Positions 33,777 to 43,935 are shown, counted from the stretch's first letter. The stretch: 64,000 bases of DNA from Bdellovibrio bacteriovorus (GCF_001592755.1 NZ_LUKF01000020.1:62001-126000), one strand, 5' to 3'. The notes: generated by a model not told the origin, from the letters alone. A program made the numbers and translations.

Positions 33777-34352
33777 GTGCGTTCTTTTTTAATCATCGCG
33801 TCCGTTCTATTTTCCATTTCTTCTTTTGCCGCAGACATTGAGCCTTACTTTGAATCCCTGAAACAGACGGGCGTGAATTATGAACCCGACGGAGCGATTT
33901 GCGAACAAGTCGCAAAGCTTCGCTACCGCGGTGAATATCCTGACGCTCAGTTTTTGATCACCACCGGAGTTGAATACAGTACGGGAGATCGCACCTTGGG
34001 CGAACTTGATATTGTGGTTATCGACCGTGGAACGCAGAAAGTGATTTTAGTCAGCGAAGTGAAGTGTTGGAAGAACTTCCAACAAGCATTGGATAAAGCA
34101 AAATCGCAACGTTTGCGCTTTCAATGGAACCTAGAAAAACATCCCCAACAAATGCGCTTTGATTCTTATGAGGGACTTCCGTTTTCCGTTTCTCAATTTG
34201 ACGGTTCCACGCAGTACCGTTCGCTTTCTCAAGCAGGAGGCGTCAACAAGGGTTTTGATGCAGAGCTAGAACTGACGCTTTCAGAGCTAAAACAGCTTCG
34301 CATGAAACTGCTTAAATGCCAGGCCTGGGGTGAATGTCGTCGCCCTGAATAA
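33777..34352 (+). CDS. Exported PD-(D/E)XK nuclease-like protein
   Basis: 191 residues from GTG 33777, with GAGGGGG about 10 bases upstream. The signal peptide (MRSFLIIASVLFSISSFAA) is clear. The mature part carries the PD-(D/E)XK pattern: 'GELDIVVID' (Asp78), then 'LVSEVKCWKN' (Glu94, Lys96), with a preceding helix containing Glu43 and a following helix with 'Q.L.KAKSQ', as in Holliday-resolvase-like and restriction-endonuclease folds. Export of such a nuclease is unusual and might fit digestion of prey DNA in a predator (inference). Catalysis has not been shown. It stands alone between the SH3 protein and mutL. Confidence 0.65.
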   Translation: MRSFLIIASVLFSISSFAADIEPYFESLKQTGVNYEPDGAICEQVAKLRYRGEYPDAQFLITTGVEYSTGDRTLGELDIVVIDRGTQKVILVSEVKCWKNFQQALDKAKSQRLRFQWNLEKHPQQMRFDSYEGLPFSVSQFDGSTQYRSLSQAGGVNKGFDAELELTLSELKQLRMKLLKCQAWGECRRPE

Positions 34353-34427
34353 GGACGGACGATTTTTACTTAATACGCACCGCGCCAGGGTGGACTTGCT
34401 GGCGCTCCTCATGCACATTCTCTCTCT

Positions 34428-36296
34428 ATGTCCATTCAAGTTTTACCTCCTGAAGTCGTTGACCAAATTGCCGCTGGCGAAGTGGTGGAGCGTCCTGCTC
34501 ACTTAGTCAAAGAGCTTGTTGAAAACAGCATCGATGCGGGTGCCACGCGTGTGCACGTTGAATTTTTTGATGGCGGTCGCATTGTCAAAGTTATCGATAA
34601 CGGGAAGGGGATGGCCCCTGAAGATTTACCGAAAGCCTTAGAGCGTTTTGCAACCAGTAAAATTTCAAAGACTGATGATTTGTGGCGCTTAAGAACTTTC
34701 GGATTTCGTGGAGAAGCCTTAGCCAGTATTGCCGCTGTTAGTAAGCTGACGCTGACTTCACGTCGCCCTGATGATGAACAAGCCCATCAGTTGATTTCAG
34801 AATACGGGCGCAAAAAAGACATCGACAAAGTCGGTGGCTCGCAAGGCACGACCATCTTAATTGAAAATCTTTTTGATAACACGCCGGCGCGTTTGAAGTT
34901 CTTAAAATCAGATGCCGCGGAAAATACGGCGATCAAAACAACTTTAAAAGCCATGGCCTTATCTCACTATGACGTGGAATTCCGCATTCAGGAAAATGGC
35001 AAGCTCGTCAGTTTCTGGCCGGCATGTAAAAATCGTAAAGACCGTGTTGAACAGATTTTAGAAATCAAACCTCTTTTTGTCGGCGAAGCTTCGCGTGAAA
35101 ATGTGAAAGCCTACGCGGTGTTTGCAGATCCTCATAACGTGGCAAAGACAGCTAAGAATATTTGGCTTTTTGCTCAGAATCGCTGGATTCAAGACCGCAG
35201 TTTACAAGCGGCGGTAAATGAAGCCTATCGCAGTCTTCTTATGCATGGGGAATATCCCATTGCTGTCGTTTGGGTGGAAACAGATCCAGACTGTGTCGAT
35301 GTGAATATTCATCCGACAAAATCTCAGGTGAAATTCCAAGAACCGTCATTGGCATTCCGTGCGGTCGCAGGGGCGTTGCGCAGCACTTTAGAGCAAGCTC
35401 CGTGGCTGCCGGCCCAGCAAAGGCCGCAACCGATAGCACCACTTTCGGATGTGTCTCCTGCGGATTACCCCTCTACACAAGGGCTTCCTAATTTCCTGAA
35501 TTCATCACCCGCGATGCCGGTGATGCCTAAAGAAAATCTGGCCTTCGATGATTCGTCTTTAAAAGCGACTAGCTTTCAAAAGAAAGATTTTTCTTTCCCA
35601 GGTTCCTCAGTGAATCAACCGAAAGTCAGCTATCAAACTTTGGCTGAGGCGGCATCTTCTCGTGAAAGCCTAGGTCCTTCTACAATTGTAGAGCCTGAAG
35701 CCCCCTGCGGATACTGGTCGTCATTGGAAGTTTTAGGTCAAGCGAATCTAACTTACATTGTGACTCAAGCTCGCGACAAAATTGTTTTCGTTGATCAGCA
35801 TGCAGCTCATGAGCGTGTGGTTTATGAAAAACTTATGAACGCCTGGAAGGGTGGCAAGGTCGACGTTCAGGACTTCTTATTTCCTCTAGCTATTGATATG
35901 TCTCCGGAAAAAGTAGAAGCCCTTTTGACTTTGGGTAAGGACATTGAGCGCTTGGGTGTATTCATCGAATCTTTGGGGCCTGGCACGATCGGTGTGAAAG
36001 CGGCTCCTTTGATGATTAAAGAGTCTATCTTAAGCAGCGTTCTTGATAAAATGGCGAATGAAATTGTCGAACAGGGCGGAAGTTATTCTTTGGAGCGAGT
36101 TGTTGGCGACATTTGTGCGACTATGGCCTGCCATTCCGTGGTGCGTGCTGGACAAGCTTTGGGGGTCGATCAAATGAAATCTCTTTTAAGAGACATGGAT
36201 CAATTCCCCCTTTCAAGTTTCTGTCCTCACGGCCGTCCGGTGAGCGTGGAGTATCCGTTCTATAAGCTTGAAAAAGATTTTGGTCGCATCGTTTGA
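34428..36296 (+). CDS. mutL: DNA mismatch repair protein MutL with endonuclease motif
   Basis: 622 residues. The N-terminal GHKL ATPase has 'ELVENSIDAGATRV' (about 29-42), 'DNGKGM' (about 63), 'FATSKI' and 'GFRGEALASI'. The linker (about 330-430) is Pro/Ser-rich. The C-terminal dimerisation domain contains DQHAAHERVVYE (about 455-466), matching the DQHA-x2-E-x4-E metal-binding endonuclease motif, plus 'ATMACHSVVRAGQAL' and 'CPHGRPV'. So this is the nicking form of MutL used by bacteria without MutH, and strand discrimination is probably MutH-independent. The gene overlaps miaA by one base (TGATG). Confidence 0.96.
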   Translation: MSIQVLPPEVVDQIAAGEVVERPAHLVKELVENSIDAGATRVHVEFFDGGRIVKVIDNGKGMAPEDLPKALERFATSKISKTDDLWRLRTFGFRGEALASIAAVSKLTLTSRRPDDEQAHQLISEYGRKKDIDKVGGSQGTTILIENLFDNTPARLKFLKSDAAENTAIKTTLKAMALSHYDVEFRIQENGKLVSFWPACKNRKDRVEQILEIKPLFVGEASRENVKAYAVFADPHNVAKTAKNIWLFAQNRWIQDRSLQAAVNEAYRSLLMHGEYPIAVVWVETDPDCVDVNIHPTKSQVKFQEPSLAFRAVAGALRSTLEQAPWLPAQQRPQPIAPLSDVSPADYPSTQGLPNFLNSSPAMPVMPKENLAFDDSSLKATSFQKKDFSFPGSSVNQPKVSYQTLAEAASSRESLGPSTIVEPEAPCGYWSSLEVLGQANLTYIVTQARDKIVFVDQHAAHERVVYEKLMNAWKGGKVDVQDFLFPLAIDMSPEKVEALLTLGKDIERLGVFIESLGPGTIGVKAAPLMIKESILSSVLDKMANEIVEQGGSYSLERVVGDICATMACHSVVRAGQALGVDQMKSLLRDMDQFPLSSFCPHGRPVSVEYPFYKLEKDFGRIV

Positions 36297-37255
36297 TGAA
36301 TAAATCTAAGCCTGTGATTTTTGTTGTCGGATCGACAGCCACTGGAAAATCCGAGTGGGCGCTCCGACTTGCACAAGAATTTAAAGGTGTGATTGTGAAC
36401 TGTGATTCTATTCAAGTTTACAAAAAAGTCGATATTGGCGCCGCAAAGCCCTCAAAAGAAGAACAAGCCCTGGTGCCTCACCATCTTTTGGATTACGTGA
36501 ATCCTCCGCAGGAGATGACAGCCGGTCAGTATTGCCGCGACTTTTACGAAGTCATGGAAAAGATTCCTGAAGGAACGCCCGTGTTTGTCGTCGGGGGAAC
36601 GGGTTTTTATTTCATGGCCATTGAAAAGGGCATGTATCCCGTATTGCCAGTGTCTGAAGAAGTTCAAAAACAAGTTGCCGAAGAGCTGAAAACCGAATCG
36701 GGAGCGCAAAAACTTCATCAGGAACTTTTAGAAAAAGATCCCGAGTACGGTGCTAAAATTCATTTGTCTGACCACTACCGCATCGGTCGTGCGATCGAAT
36801 TAATTCGCACTCAAGGTAAGAGCGTGACTGCGATTCAAAAAGAATTTGAAGAGTCGCGAGCGCCCTTTCCATTTCCTCTTTTGAAGATCGGACCTTCTTG
36901 GGATCGCGAACTCTTAAAAGAGCGCATTGATCTTCGCACTCGAAAAATGCTCGAGGCGGGATTGATTGAAGAGGTAAAACAGCTTCTCGATGAAGGTCTG
37001 GAATTGTGGGCGCCGATGAGCAGCGTGGGCTATAAAGAAACCATCGCGTATTTGAAAAACGAAATCTCTAAAGAACAGCTTCTTGAGGACATCTCTACCA
37101 ACACAAGACAGCTCGCTAAACGGCAAAGAACCTGGTTTCAGCGAGACAAAAATATCCATTGGTTCGACGGAAAAACAGGCTTTTCCCAAGCAAGATCCGT
37201 GGTCGAGGAATTCCTAAATCCTTTTGACCCCACGAAAGGGAAAGCTGGAGAATGA
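36296..37255 (+). CDS. miaA: tRNA dimethylallyltransferase
   Basis: About 319 residues. MiaA adds a dimethylallyl group to N6 of A37 in tRNAs reading UNN codons. The P-loop 'VGSTATGKSEWA' (about 12-23), 'NCDSIQVYKKVDIGAAKP' (catalytic Asp), 'VGGTGFYFMAIEKGM' and the C-terminal 'RQLAKRQRTWFQRD' are all present. It starts at ATG 36296 inside the mutL stop codon. The mutL-miaA order is common in bacteria. The ends of miaA and yicC are separated by seven bases. Confidence 0.96.
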   Translation: MNKSKPVIFVVGSTATGKSEWALRLAQEFKGVIVNCDSIQVYKKVDIGAAKPSKEEQALVPHHLLDYVNPPQEMTAGQYCRDFYEVMEKIPEGTPVFVVGGTGFYFMAIEKGMYPVLPVSEEVQKQVAEELKTESGAQKLHQELLEKDPEYGAKIHLSDHYRIGRAIELIRTQGKSVTAIQKEFEESRAPFPFPLLKIGPSWDRELLKERIDLRTRKMLEAGLIEEVKQLLDEGLELWAPMSSVGYKETIAYLKNEISKEQLLEDISTNTRQLAKRQRTWFQRDKNIHWFDGKTGFSQARSVVEEFLNPFDPTKGKAGE

Positions 37256-37262
37256 GGTTACT

Positions 37263-38141
37263 ATGAAAAGCATGACAGGGTACGGCACCGCGAGAGTTCA
37301 AACCAAAGACGTCACCGTTGAGGTGAGTATTCGTGCCGTGAACGGCCGCTTCTTAGAGCCACGATTCCACTTACCCCGCGAATTCGTATCGCAGGAATCA
37401 GAACTAAAAAAAATCTTAAGCCAAACCTTATTGCGCGGAACGATTGATATCTTCGTTTCTCGCCGTGTTCGTAACACCGCCGCGAAAGCGCAAATGACGG
37501 TGAATGATACATTGGCGAAGAAATACATGACTGCCTACAAACATCTTTCCAAAGAGTTAGGTGTTCCATTTCAAGTACATCTTGAAGCTTTAGCTCGTCT
37601 TCCAGAAATCATTAAAGTGGAAGAGTCCTACGAGATGTTTACCGGCGAAGATAAGATTCTAAAAAAAGCTTTCACAGCGGCTTGCAAGGCCTGCAACGCA
37701 GAACGCACGCGCGAGGGGAAAGCTCTTCGTCGCGATTTAGAGAAGCTTCTTTTGTCGTTAGAAAGACAAGTTAAAGTAATCAGTGAACTGCGTGGCGAAG
37801 CAAACGCTCAGTTGCAAGAGAAGTTTGAGCAAAAAATCCGTGCCCGTCTTAAAGGCAATGACATTGATCCGACTCGTTTATCGCAGGAAATCGTTATTCA
37901 GTTAGAAAAAGCGGATATTAATGAGGAACTCACGCGTTTGAGCGAACATATTAAGAACTACCGCCAACTCGTGACTTCTCAGCAGGCGGAAGGGAAGAAA
38001 TTAGATTTTTATACCCAAGAGCTGCTCCGCGAGGTGAATACGATTGGATCCAAGTCTCAGGTAGCCAAGATCACTCAAGCCGTGGTAGAAGCAAAAACCC
38101 TTATTGAAAGACTTAGAGAACAGGTACAAAACGTCCAATGA
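37263..38141 (+). CDS. YicC/YloC-family endoribonuclease
   Basis: About 292 residues. The N terminus 'MKSMTGYGTARVQ' and the C terminus 'DFYTQELLREVNTIGSKSQ...[23 protein letters not shown]' are diagnostic for the YicC family, recently recognised as an endoribonuclease that trims RNA ends. I place the start at ATG 37263; the earlier ATG at 37224 lies inside miaA. It overlaps gmk by four bases (ATGA). The yicC-gmk-rpoZ order is conserved in many bacteria, so coupling to nucleotide supply and transcription is likely positional only. Confidence 0.93.
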   Translation: MKSMTGYGTARVQTKDVTVEVSIRAVNGRFLEPRFHLPREFVSQESELKKILSQTLLRGTIDIFVSRRVRNTAAKAQMTVNDTLAKKYMTAYKHLSKELGVPFQVHLEALARLPEIIKVEESYEMFTGEDKILKKAFTAACKACNAERTREGKALRRDLEKLLLSLERQVKVISELRGEANAQLQEKFEQKIRARLKGNDIDPTRLSQEIVIQLEKADINEELTRLSEHIKNYRQLVTSQQAEGKKLDFYTQELLREVNTIGSKSQVAKITQAVVEAKTLIERLREQVQNVQ

Positions 38142-38695
38142 AGACGCGTCTTATTATTGTCGCCGCTCCAAGCGGTGCTGGAAAAAGTAGTTTTGTCGAA
38201 AAGATCAGCCAGGAAGATCCTCGCTTGGTCGACATTATTACTTTTACGACGCGCTCTATGCGTAAGGGCGAAAGTGAAGGGCATCCCTATCACTTTATCA
38301 GTTCCGAGGATTTCCAGAAAAAGATCGAAGAAGGCTTCTTTGTCGAGTGGGCTCGTGTTCACACGAACTATTACGGCACCTCCTATGACAGCATCGAAAC
38401 TTCCTGGAAACACGGGAAGTGCGCGATCATGGACATCGACATCCAGGGAGTTGCGACTTTTAAGTCTAAATTCCCGGATGCAAAGACGGTTTTCATCCTT
38501 CCTCCGTCGATTGATGAGCTGCGTCGCCGTATTGCAAAACGAGACGGGGGCATGCCGGCGGATATCGAAGTGAGAATGGCCAACGCCGAAAAAGAGCTGC
38601 GAGAAGCCTCTAAATTCGATTATCAGATCGTGAACGACGTCTTTGAACATTCCTACGCCCAATTTAAAAAAATCGTTGAAGAATTACTAGCTTAG
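38138..38695 (+). CDS. gmk: Guanylate kinase
   Basis: 185 residues. Phosphorylates GMP to GDP using ATP. P-loop '[14 protein letters not shown]' (about 7-20), the GMP-binding '[19 protein letters not shown]' and 'IMDIDIQGV' are canonical. Length is normal. Translationally coupled to yicC (ATGA) and followed by rpoZ after 49 bases. GMP/GDP pools link it to the Rel/Spo alarmone enzyme encoded downstream. Confidence 0.97.
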   Translation: MKTRLIIVAAPSGAGKSSFVEKISQEDPRLVDIITFTTRSMRKGESEGHPYHFISSEDFQKKIEEGFFVEWARVHTNYYGTSYDSIETSWKHGKCAIMDIDIQGVATFKSKFPDAKTVFILPPSIDELRRRIAKRDGGMPADIEVRMANAEKELREASKFDYQIVNDVFEHSYAQFKKIVEELLA

Positions 38696-38744
38696 CGGTA
38701 ACTTGGCCGGATCAGTATTTTCCTTTATTAGTCCTGGAGGCAGA

Positions 38745-38984
38745 ATGGCTCGCGTAACCGTTGAAGATTGCTTGGAAAAAGTTCCTAATAGATTTGCTCT
38801 AGTGCTTATGGTTGCTAAAAGAGCGAAGCAACTTCTTAAAGGTGCCGAGGCGACTGTTTCTACTCGTAGCAATAAATACATTGTGAGCGCCCTTCGTGAA
38901 GTGGCTATTGGTAACGTAGGCTACACTGAGGCTATGGAAAACTCAGAAGCTGTCCGCCAAATCGAGAAAGATTTGAATAAATAG
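38745..38984 (+). CDS. rpoZ: RNA polymerase omega subunit
   Basis: 79 residues. Begins '[20 protein letters not shown]', the canonical start, and has '[13 protein letters not shown]' and '[16 protein letters not shown]' for contact with the beta' subunit. The start is ATG 38745 behind GGAGG; the frame opens earlier at 38703 but without support. The gene ends before a strong terminator. The gmk-rpoZ-spoT order is typical of proteobacteria. Confidence 0.97.
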   Translation: MARVTVEDCLEKVPNRFALVLMVAKRAKQLLKGAEATVSTRSNKYIVSALREVAIGNVGYTEAMENSEAVRQIEKDLNK

Positions 38985-39010
38985 GGACCCCCACAAATAC
39001 ATGGGATCTA

Positions 39011-39038
39011 AAAAGGAGGCTCAATAGCCTCCTTTTTT
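39011..39038 (+). terminator. Terminator after rpoZ
   Basis: AAAAGGAGGCT (39011-39021), loop of four bases, AGCCTCCTTTT (39026-39036), continuing into T. An 11-bp perfect stem. Confidence 0.93.
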
Positions 39039-39134
39039 CGTTTTAGGCCTCTTCGCCAAAACCTAATAAATCCAAGACCTTATTGAAAAGGTAGTTGGAA
39101 CTCGTTCTGCAACTCAGGTAAGCTTATTACAAGT

Positions 39135-41351
39135 ATGTTTGAGACTCTGAAAGAGACCGGCGTCAGCCATAAACCCGTTAAGACCTTAGAGGATCTTCTA
39201 AGTCGTATTCGCAGTTTTTACCCGAATGCTGATTTGAAAGTGATCGAGAAGGCCTATTCTTTTTCAGAGAAAGCTCACGAAGGACAGATTCGTCGCAGTG
39301 GTGAGCCCTATATTTCTCATCCGCTTTCGGTCGCTGCGATTTTAGCGGATCTTCATCTTGATTTAGATACGATTGCTACGGGACTTCTGCATGACACGGT
39401 GGAAGACACGCATGCAACGCTTGATGATATTCGTCGAGAGTTCGGTGACGTGATCGCTCATCTCGTCGATGGCGTCACTAAAATCGGGCAGATGAAATTT
39501 AAAAACAGCCACGAAAAACAAGGCGAAAATATTCGTAAGATGATCGTCGCCATGGGTAAAGACGTGCGCGTGGTTCTAGTGAAGCTTGCCGATCGCCTGC
39601 ACAACATGCGAACACTCAACTTCATGCCTTTTGAAAAGCAAGAGCGCATTGCTTTAGAGACTTTAGAAATTTACTGTCCACTAGCGGGTCGAATGGGTAT
39701 CAGCTCCCTCAAGATTGAACTTGAGGATCTGTGCTTCCGTTACTATCGCCCGGACATGTACTACCAACTTGTTCAACAAATTAAAAAAAGCGAAGCCGAG
39801 CAAACACGTTATATCGATGACGTGAAGAATTTGATTTCGAAAGAATTGAACAAAGCGGGCTTCAAGTACGAAGTCTTCGGACGTTCAAAACACTTGTGGT
39901 CCATCTATCGCAAAATGCAATCGCGGAACATCGATTACGATCAAGTTTACGACGTACTGGCGTTCCGCTTGATTGTTGATAGCGTAGCAGAATGTTATGC
40001 CGCTTTGGGGTTGGTCCACTCTTTATGGAAGCCCATTCCAGGTCGCTTTAAAGACTTCATCGCGATGCCGAAGGCCAATAATTATCAATCACTGCATACA
40101 ACAGTGGTAGGGCCCGGCGGAGAGCGCATCGAGATTCAAATCCGCACACAAGAAATGCACTTGGTTGCCGAGCGTGGTATCGCCGCGCACTGGAAGTACA
40201 AAGAGCGTGGTAAGATGATTGATGACTCTGATGTGCAGCAGGCCGATTGGTTGCGCGACCTTGTGACTTGGCACCAAAACGTGCGCAGTTCTGACGAGTT
40301 CTTAGATACTGTTAAGACCGATCTCTTTGAAACAGAAATTTACGTCTTCACTCCAAACGGAGATGTGCGTGAATTCCCGGAAGGCGCCACTCCCGTAGAC
40401 TTTGCCTATGCCGTGCATACAGAGTTGGGAAATCAGTGCGTCGGTGCGCGCGTGAACGGAAAAATGGTTCCTTTGAAGTATCAGCTTCAAAACGGGGACT
40501 CGGTTGAGATCATGACTTCAAAAACCCAGATGCCTTCTAAGGACTGGTTGAAGTTTGTTGTCACTAATAAAGCAAAATCTAAAATCCGCGCGTTTGTTAA
40601 AGAAGAACAGCGTCGTCGCGCAATCATGCTAGGTAAAGAGCTTTTAGAAAAAGAATTCCGCAAGTTCGGTATGGCCGCTGCGAAATACCTAAAAGGCCCC
40701 GCCTATGAACAATATCTGAAAGATCACGGTATTGCCGACCTTGATGAGCTTTACGTGACTGTCGGTTACGGAAAACTTGAAACACGTATTTTGGTGGAAA
40801 GACTTTCTCCGGAAAATATCGCCAAAGAAGCGGCGAAAACTGAAAATACGACTTTCATGGAAAGAGTCATGCGCGCAGCGACTCAGAAAACGCGCAAGAC
40901 GAATTCTTTGATCAGTGTTGACGGCATGGATGATGTCCTCGTTCACTACGCGAAATGCTGTCATCCTATTCCGGGTGATCCTATTGTGGGCTTTATCAGC
41001 CGTGGCCGTGGTATCACCATTCATCGCAGCGACTGTCGTAAGGCTTTTGAGTTTGATCAACTCCGTAAAGTCGACGTTACTTGGAATGTGAAGCAAGCCG
41101 GTGAGGGCCAAGAGCGCGTTGTGCGCCTTAAAATCATTTCTCAGGATACGCCCGGTCTTTTGAAGCTGATGTCGGAAGCCTTTGCGCAACAGGGAATTAA
41201 TATCCAGTCCGCGCAAATCCGCACGACCAAGGATAAAAAAGCCGTCTGTCATTTCGAAGTCAGTGTGAAAGACGCAAGTCAAGTCAACCAAGCTATCTAC
41301 GAGATCCAAAAGATCAAAGGTATTATTGGTGTCACTCGTGTTATCCAATAA
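39135..41351 (+). CDS. Bifunctional (p)ppGpp synthetase/hydrolase (Rel/SpoT)
   Basis: 738 residues. Domain order: HD hydrolase (about 25-190, 'ISHPLSVA', 'LLHDTVEDT', 'LADRLHNMRTL'), synthetase (about 240-350, 'GRFKDFIAMPKANNYQSLHT'), TGS (about 395-455, 'EIYVFTPNGDVREFPEGATP'), helical, zinc-finger-like and ACT domains (C-terminal, 'PGLLKLMSEAFAQQGINI'). The HD residues needed for (p)ppGpp hydrolysis are intact and the synthetase RxKD-type motif appears as RFKD. It would control the stringent response. No second relA is visible in the window. The next gene overlaps its 3' end. Confidence 0.96.
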   Translation: MFETLKETGVSHKPVKTLEDLLSRIRSFYPNADLKVIEKAYSFSEKAHEGQIRRSGEPYISHPLSVAAILADLHLDLDTIATGLLHDTVEDTHATLDDIRREFGDVIAHLVDGVTKIGQMKFKNSHEKQGENIRKMIVAMGKDVRVVLVKLADRLHNMRTLNFMPFEKQERIALETLEIYCPLAGRMGISSLKIELEDLCFRYYRPDMYYQLVQQIKKSEAEQTRYIDDVKNLISKELNKAGFKYEVFGRSKHLWSIYRKMQSRNIDYDQVYDVLAFRLIVDSVAECYAALGLVHSLWKPIPGRFKDFIAMPKANNYQSLHTTVVGPGGERIEIQIRTQEMHLVAERGIAAHWKYKERGKMIDDSDVQQADWLRDLVTWHQNVRSSDEFLDTVKTDLFETEIYVFTPNGDVREFPEGATPVDFAYAVHTELGNQCVGARVNGKMVPLKYQLQNGDSVEIMTSKTQMPSKDWLKFVVTNKAKSKIRAFVKEEQRRRAIMLGKELLEKEFRKFGMAAAKYLKGPAYEQYLKDHGIADLDELYVTVGYGKLETRILVERLSPENIAKEAAKTENTTFMERVMRAATQKTRKTNSLISVDGMDDVLVHYAKCCHPIPGDPIVGFISRGRGITIHRSDCRKAFEFDQLRKVDVTWNVKQAGEGQERVVRLKIISQDTPGLLKLMSEAFAQQGINIQSAQIRTTKDKKAVCHFEVSVKDASQVNQAIYEIQKIKGIIGVTRVIQ

Positions 41352-43935
41352 GATCTCAAACCGCCTGCACTTGATATTCGCATTTATAACATTGGCTTTA
41401 GGGCTGACAGTTATGACGGGATGGTGGACCAAGAATCTGACCATCGTGCAAATTCACGCCGATTTTGCTCCGATGGTTTTTAACACCGCCTTTTGTTTCA
41501 CGGTATTTTCTTTAGGTCTTCTTTTTTCGGATCGTAAAAATCAAACCTTTTCAAAAGTCTGTTCGGCGATCGTCCTTGTGGTATCGGGACTGACGATCGT
41601 GCAGTACCTCACGGGCGTGAATTTGGGGATCGATAAACTTTTCGTCGATCCTTTCGTGAGTGTGGGCTCTGTGATTTCAGGACGCATGGCTATCAGTACG
41701 GCCATTTGTTTTATCATGATCTCGCTCTCGCGTTTTTTCAAAAAGCGTGATTTTTCCTCTCATATTATTGTCGTGACAGTGTCTTCTTTGGTCATTGGAT
41801 TCTCTCTTATCGGAATTTTTGGATATGCGTTTGGTTTTAATTCAGAATATGGCTGGGGAAGTTTTTCCCGCATGGCGGTCCATACTTCCATTGGGCAAGT
41901 TCTTCTGGCCCTGGCAATGCTCTGGCAACTTCGTGTGGAAAACCGCCTCTTGCCGGAGGCACGCCGCCGCACTTCAGTTCCTTCCTATGTTCTTATCGTG
42001 GGGATTTTGACCTCTATTTTGATTTGGCATCTTTTAATTCTGCGCGATCAAGACAGAAACCGCCGGGTCGTTCAGATCCAAGCTGAAAGTATCAAAGCTA
42101 ATATCACAAATATTTTTGCTCCGCTTGAAAAAGCCTTACAGCACATGGCGCGCCGATTCGCCGCTGGGGCCTACGAGAACGAAAAGATGTGGTACGCCGA
42201 TGCGGAAAGTTACTTCACCGAGTTTGAAGGCTTGCGCCGTCTTTTGTGGGCGGATCAGAACCACATTGTGCAGTGGGTGTATCCGTTAGATCGCGGTGGA
42301 AGCAAACTTATTAAAGCCAACGTGTCGACGGATGCGGCGGTAAAAGAGCGCATGGCGATTGCTGAAAGTGAACACCGTGCTTATCTTTCCAAGTTCATGG
42401 AACTTAAAACGGGTGGCAAGGGCTTCGTCATGTTTGCCCCGATCTACAACAAGGATAAATACCTGGGTACGATTCGCGGCGCTTTCTTAGCAAAACCTGT
42501 ATTTGAAAAAATCATCGACCTCAGCGGATACCATTTAACGATTTATGAAGATGGTCATGAAGTTTATTCCAGCGGCACGGCCGATGCCGTTTTTGCGCGC
42601 GATTGGAAAACAAAATCCCGTTATCACTATATGGGAGCGGAGTGGGAAATTCTTTTGATTCCGTCGCCTGAAATCATTCGCGAAAACACCTCGTCGCTGC
42701 CAAATCTTGTGCTGTTCTTCGGGGTGAGTATCTCGGTTCTTCTGGGAATTGCTTTAAGTTTTTTCACTCGCGCGCGTGATTCAGAAAAGGCCGCCAAAGA
42801 AGCCTTTGAATGGAAACAAGCCGGGATGAACAGCGTTCCGCTTTTGATGATTTCCTTAGACGAAAACACCGTCATTCGCGAAATGAACTCGGCGGCGGAA
42901 AGAATTCTGGAATATTCTACGGATGAAATTAAAGGCAAAGAAACTCCGGCGATCTTTCATGACTTGAATGAAGTCATTGCCTTCCGGGATAAAATGGCTT
43001 TGCAGGTAGGTAAAAGCATTGAACTGGGGCCGGAATACTTCGAATACTTTTTTAAACTGGGATACAACCGTGCCAGCGAATGGACGATTATTTCTAAGAC
43101 AGGGCGAAGATATTCAATGGTCTTGTCTTTAAGTAAAATTCTTGATGAGCAGGGAAAAGTGACGGGCTATCTTGGCATTCTTGAAGACGTGACCCAGCTT
43201 CGCGAAAAAGAAAAGTTGCTAAAAGAACAAGAGCAAAAAATCCTGGCGTCGTCTCGTTTAGCTTCCTTAGGTGAAATGGCCGCGGGAATCGCACACGAAA
43301 TCAATAATCCATTGGCTATTATCAATGGTCACGTCAGTGTTCTTCGTCGGGTGCTAAGTCAAAAAGGTGTGCAGGATGGGGATGTCACTAAGAAGTTAGA
43401 CGCCATTGAATCTGTAATTCAACGTATCGCTAAAATTATTCGCGGCATGCGCAGCTATGCTCATGAGACGGATTTGACCAGTGAAGAAGTGATCGCCGTG
43501 GACACGTTGGTGGATGAAACTTTGGCTTTCTGTCACGAAAAGTTTAAATCCGAGGGCGTAGAGTTAGCAGCGCAAATTCAACCGGATTTAAAGCTCCGTG
43601 GACGCCCTTATCAGATCTCTCAAGTGCTTTTAAATCTGCTGAACAATGCGATGGATGCAGTGGCCGTAAGCCCCGTAAAAAAAGTGTCCTTAGATGCTTC
43701 TTTGCGTAACGGCGGGATTGAAATCAGCGTCTCTGACACCGGCCCGGGAGTCCCTTACCACTTACGCTCCAAAATCATGGAGCCTTTCTTTACAACGAAA
43801 GAAGTCGGCAAGGGTGTGGGTTTAGGATTGAGTATCTCGCAAGGAATCGTGCAAGCTCACGGCGGAAAATTTTATCTTGATGATAATTCAACGAAGACGC
43901 GATTTGTGATTTGGCTTCCTCAAGAAAAGGCCTAA
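41329..43935 (+). CDS. Multi-domain membrane sensor histidine kinase
   Basis: About 868 residues. The N terminus (1-225) has about six to seven membrane helices, then a periplasmic CHASE-like domain (about 240-440). One membrane helix, a PAS domain (about 500-610), HisKA with phospho-acceptor His656 in 'GIAHEINNP', and HATPase_c ('LLNNAMDAV', 'DTGPGVP', 'GKGVGLGLS') follow. No receiver is fused and no response regulator is adjacent. The start is uncertain: GTG 41329, TTG 41326 or GTG 41338, all overlapping the spoT end. Its TAA stop overlaps the target site of the insertion sequence. Confidence 0.9.
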   Translation: MSLVLSNKISNRLHLIFAFITLALGLTVMTGWWTKNLTIVQIHADFAPMVFNTAFCFTVFSLGLLFSDRKNQTFSKVCSAIVLVVSGLTIVQYLTGVNLGIDKLFVDPFVSVGSVISGRMAISTAICFIMISLSRFFKKRDFSSHIIVVTVSSLVIGFSLIGIFGYAFGFNSEYGWGSFSRMAVHTSIGQVLLALAMLWQLRVENRLLPEARRRTSVPSYVLIVGILTSILIWHLLILRDQDRNRRVVQIQAESIKANITNIFAPLEKALQHMARRFAAGAYENEKMWYADAESYFTEFEGLRRLLWADQNHIVQWVYPLDRGGSKLIKANVSTDAAVKERMAIAESEHRAYLSKFMELKTGGKGFVMFAPIYNKDKYLGTIRGAFLAKPVFEKIIDLSGYHLTIYEDGHEVYSSGTADAVFARDWKTKSRYHYMGAEWEILLIPSPEIIRENTSSLPNLVLFFGVSISVLLGIALSFFTRARDSEKAAKEAFEWKQAGMNSVPLLMISLDENTVIREMNSAAERILEYSTDEIKGKETPAIFHDLNEVIAFRDKMALQVGKSIELGPEYFEYFFKLGYNRASEWTIISKTGRRYSMVLSLSKILDEQGKVTGYLGILEDVTQLREKEKLLKEQEQKILASSRLASLGEMAAGIAHEINNPLAIINGHVSVLRRVLSQKGVQDGDVTKKLDAIESVIQRIAKIIRGMRSYAHETDLTSEEVIAVDTLVDETLAFCHEKFKSEGVELAAQIQPDLKLRGRPYQISQVLLNLLNNAMDAVAVSPVKKVSLDASLRNGGIEISVSDTGPGVPYHLRSKIMEPFFTTKEVGKGVGLGLSISQGIVQAHGGKFYLDDNSTKTRFVIWLPQEKA

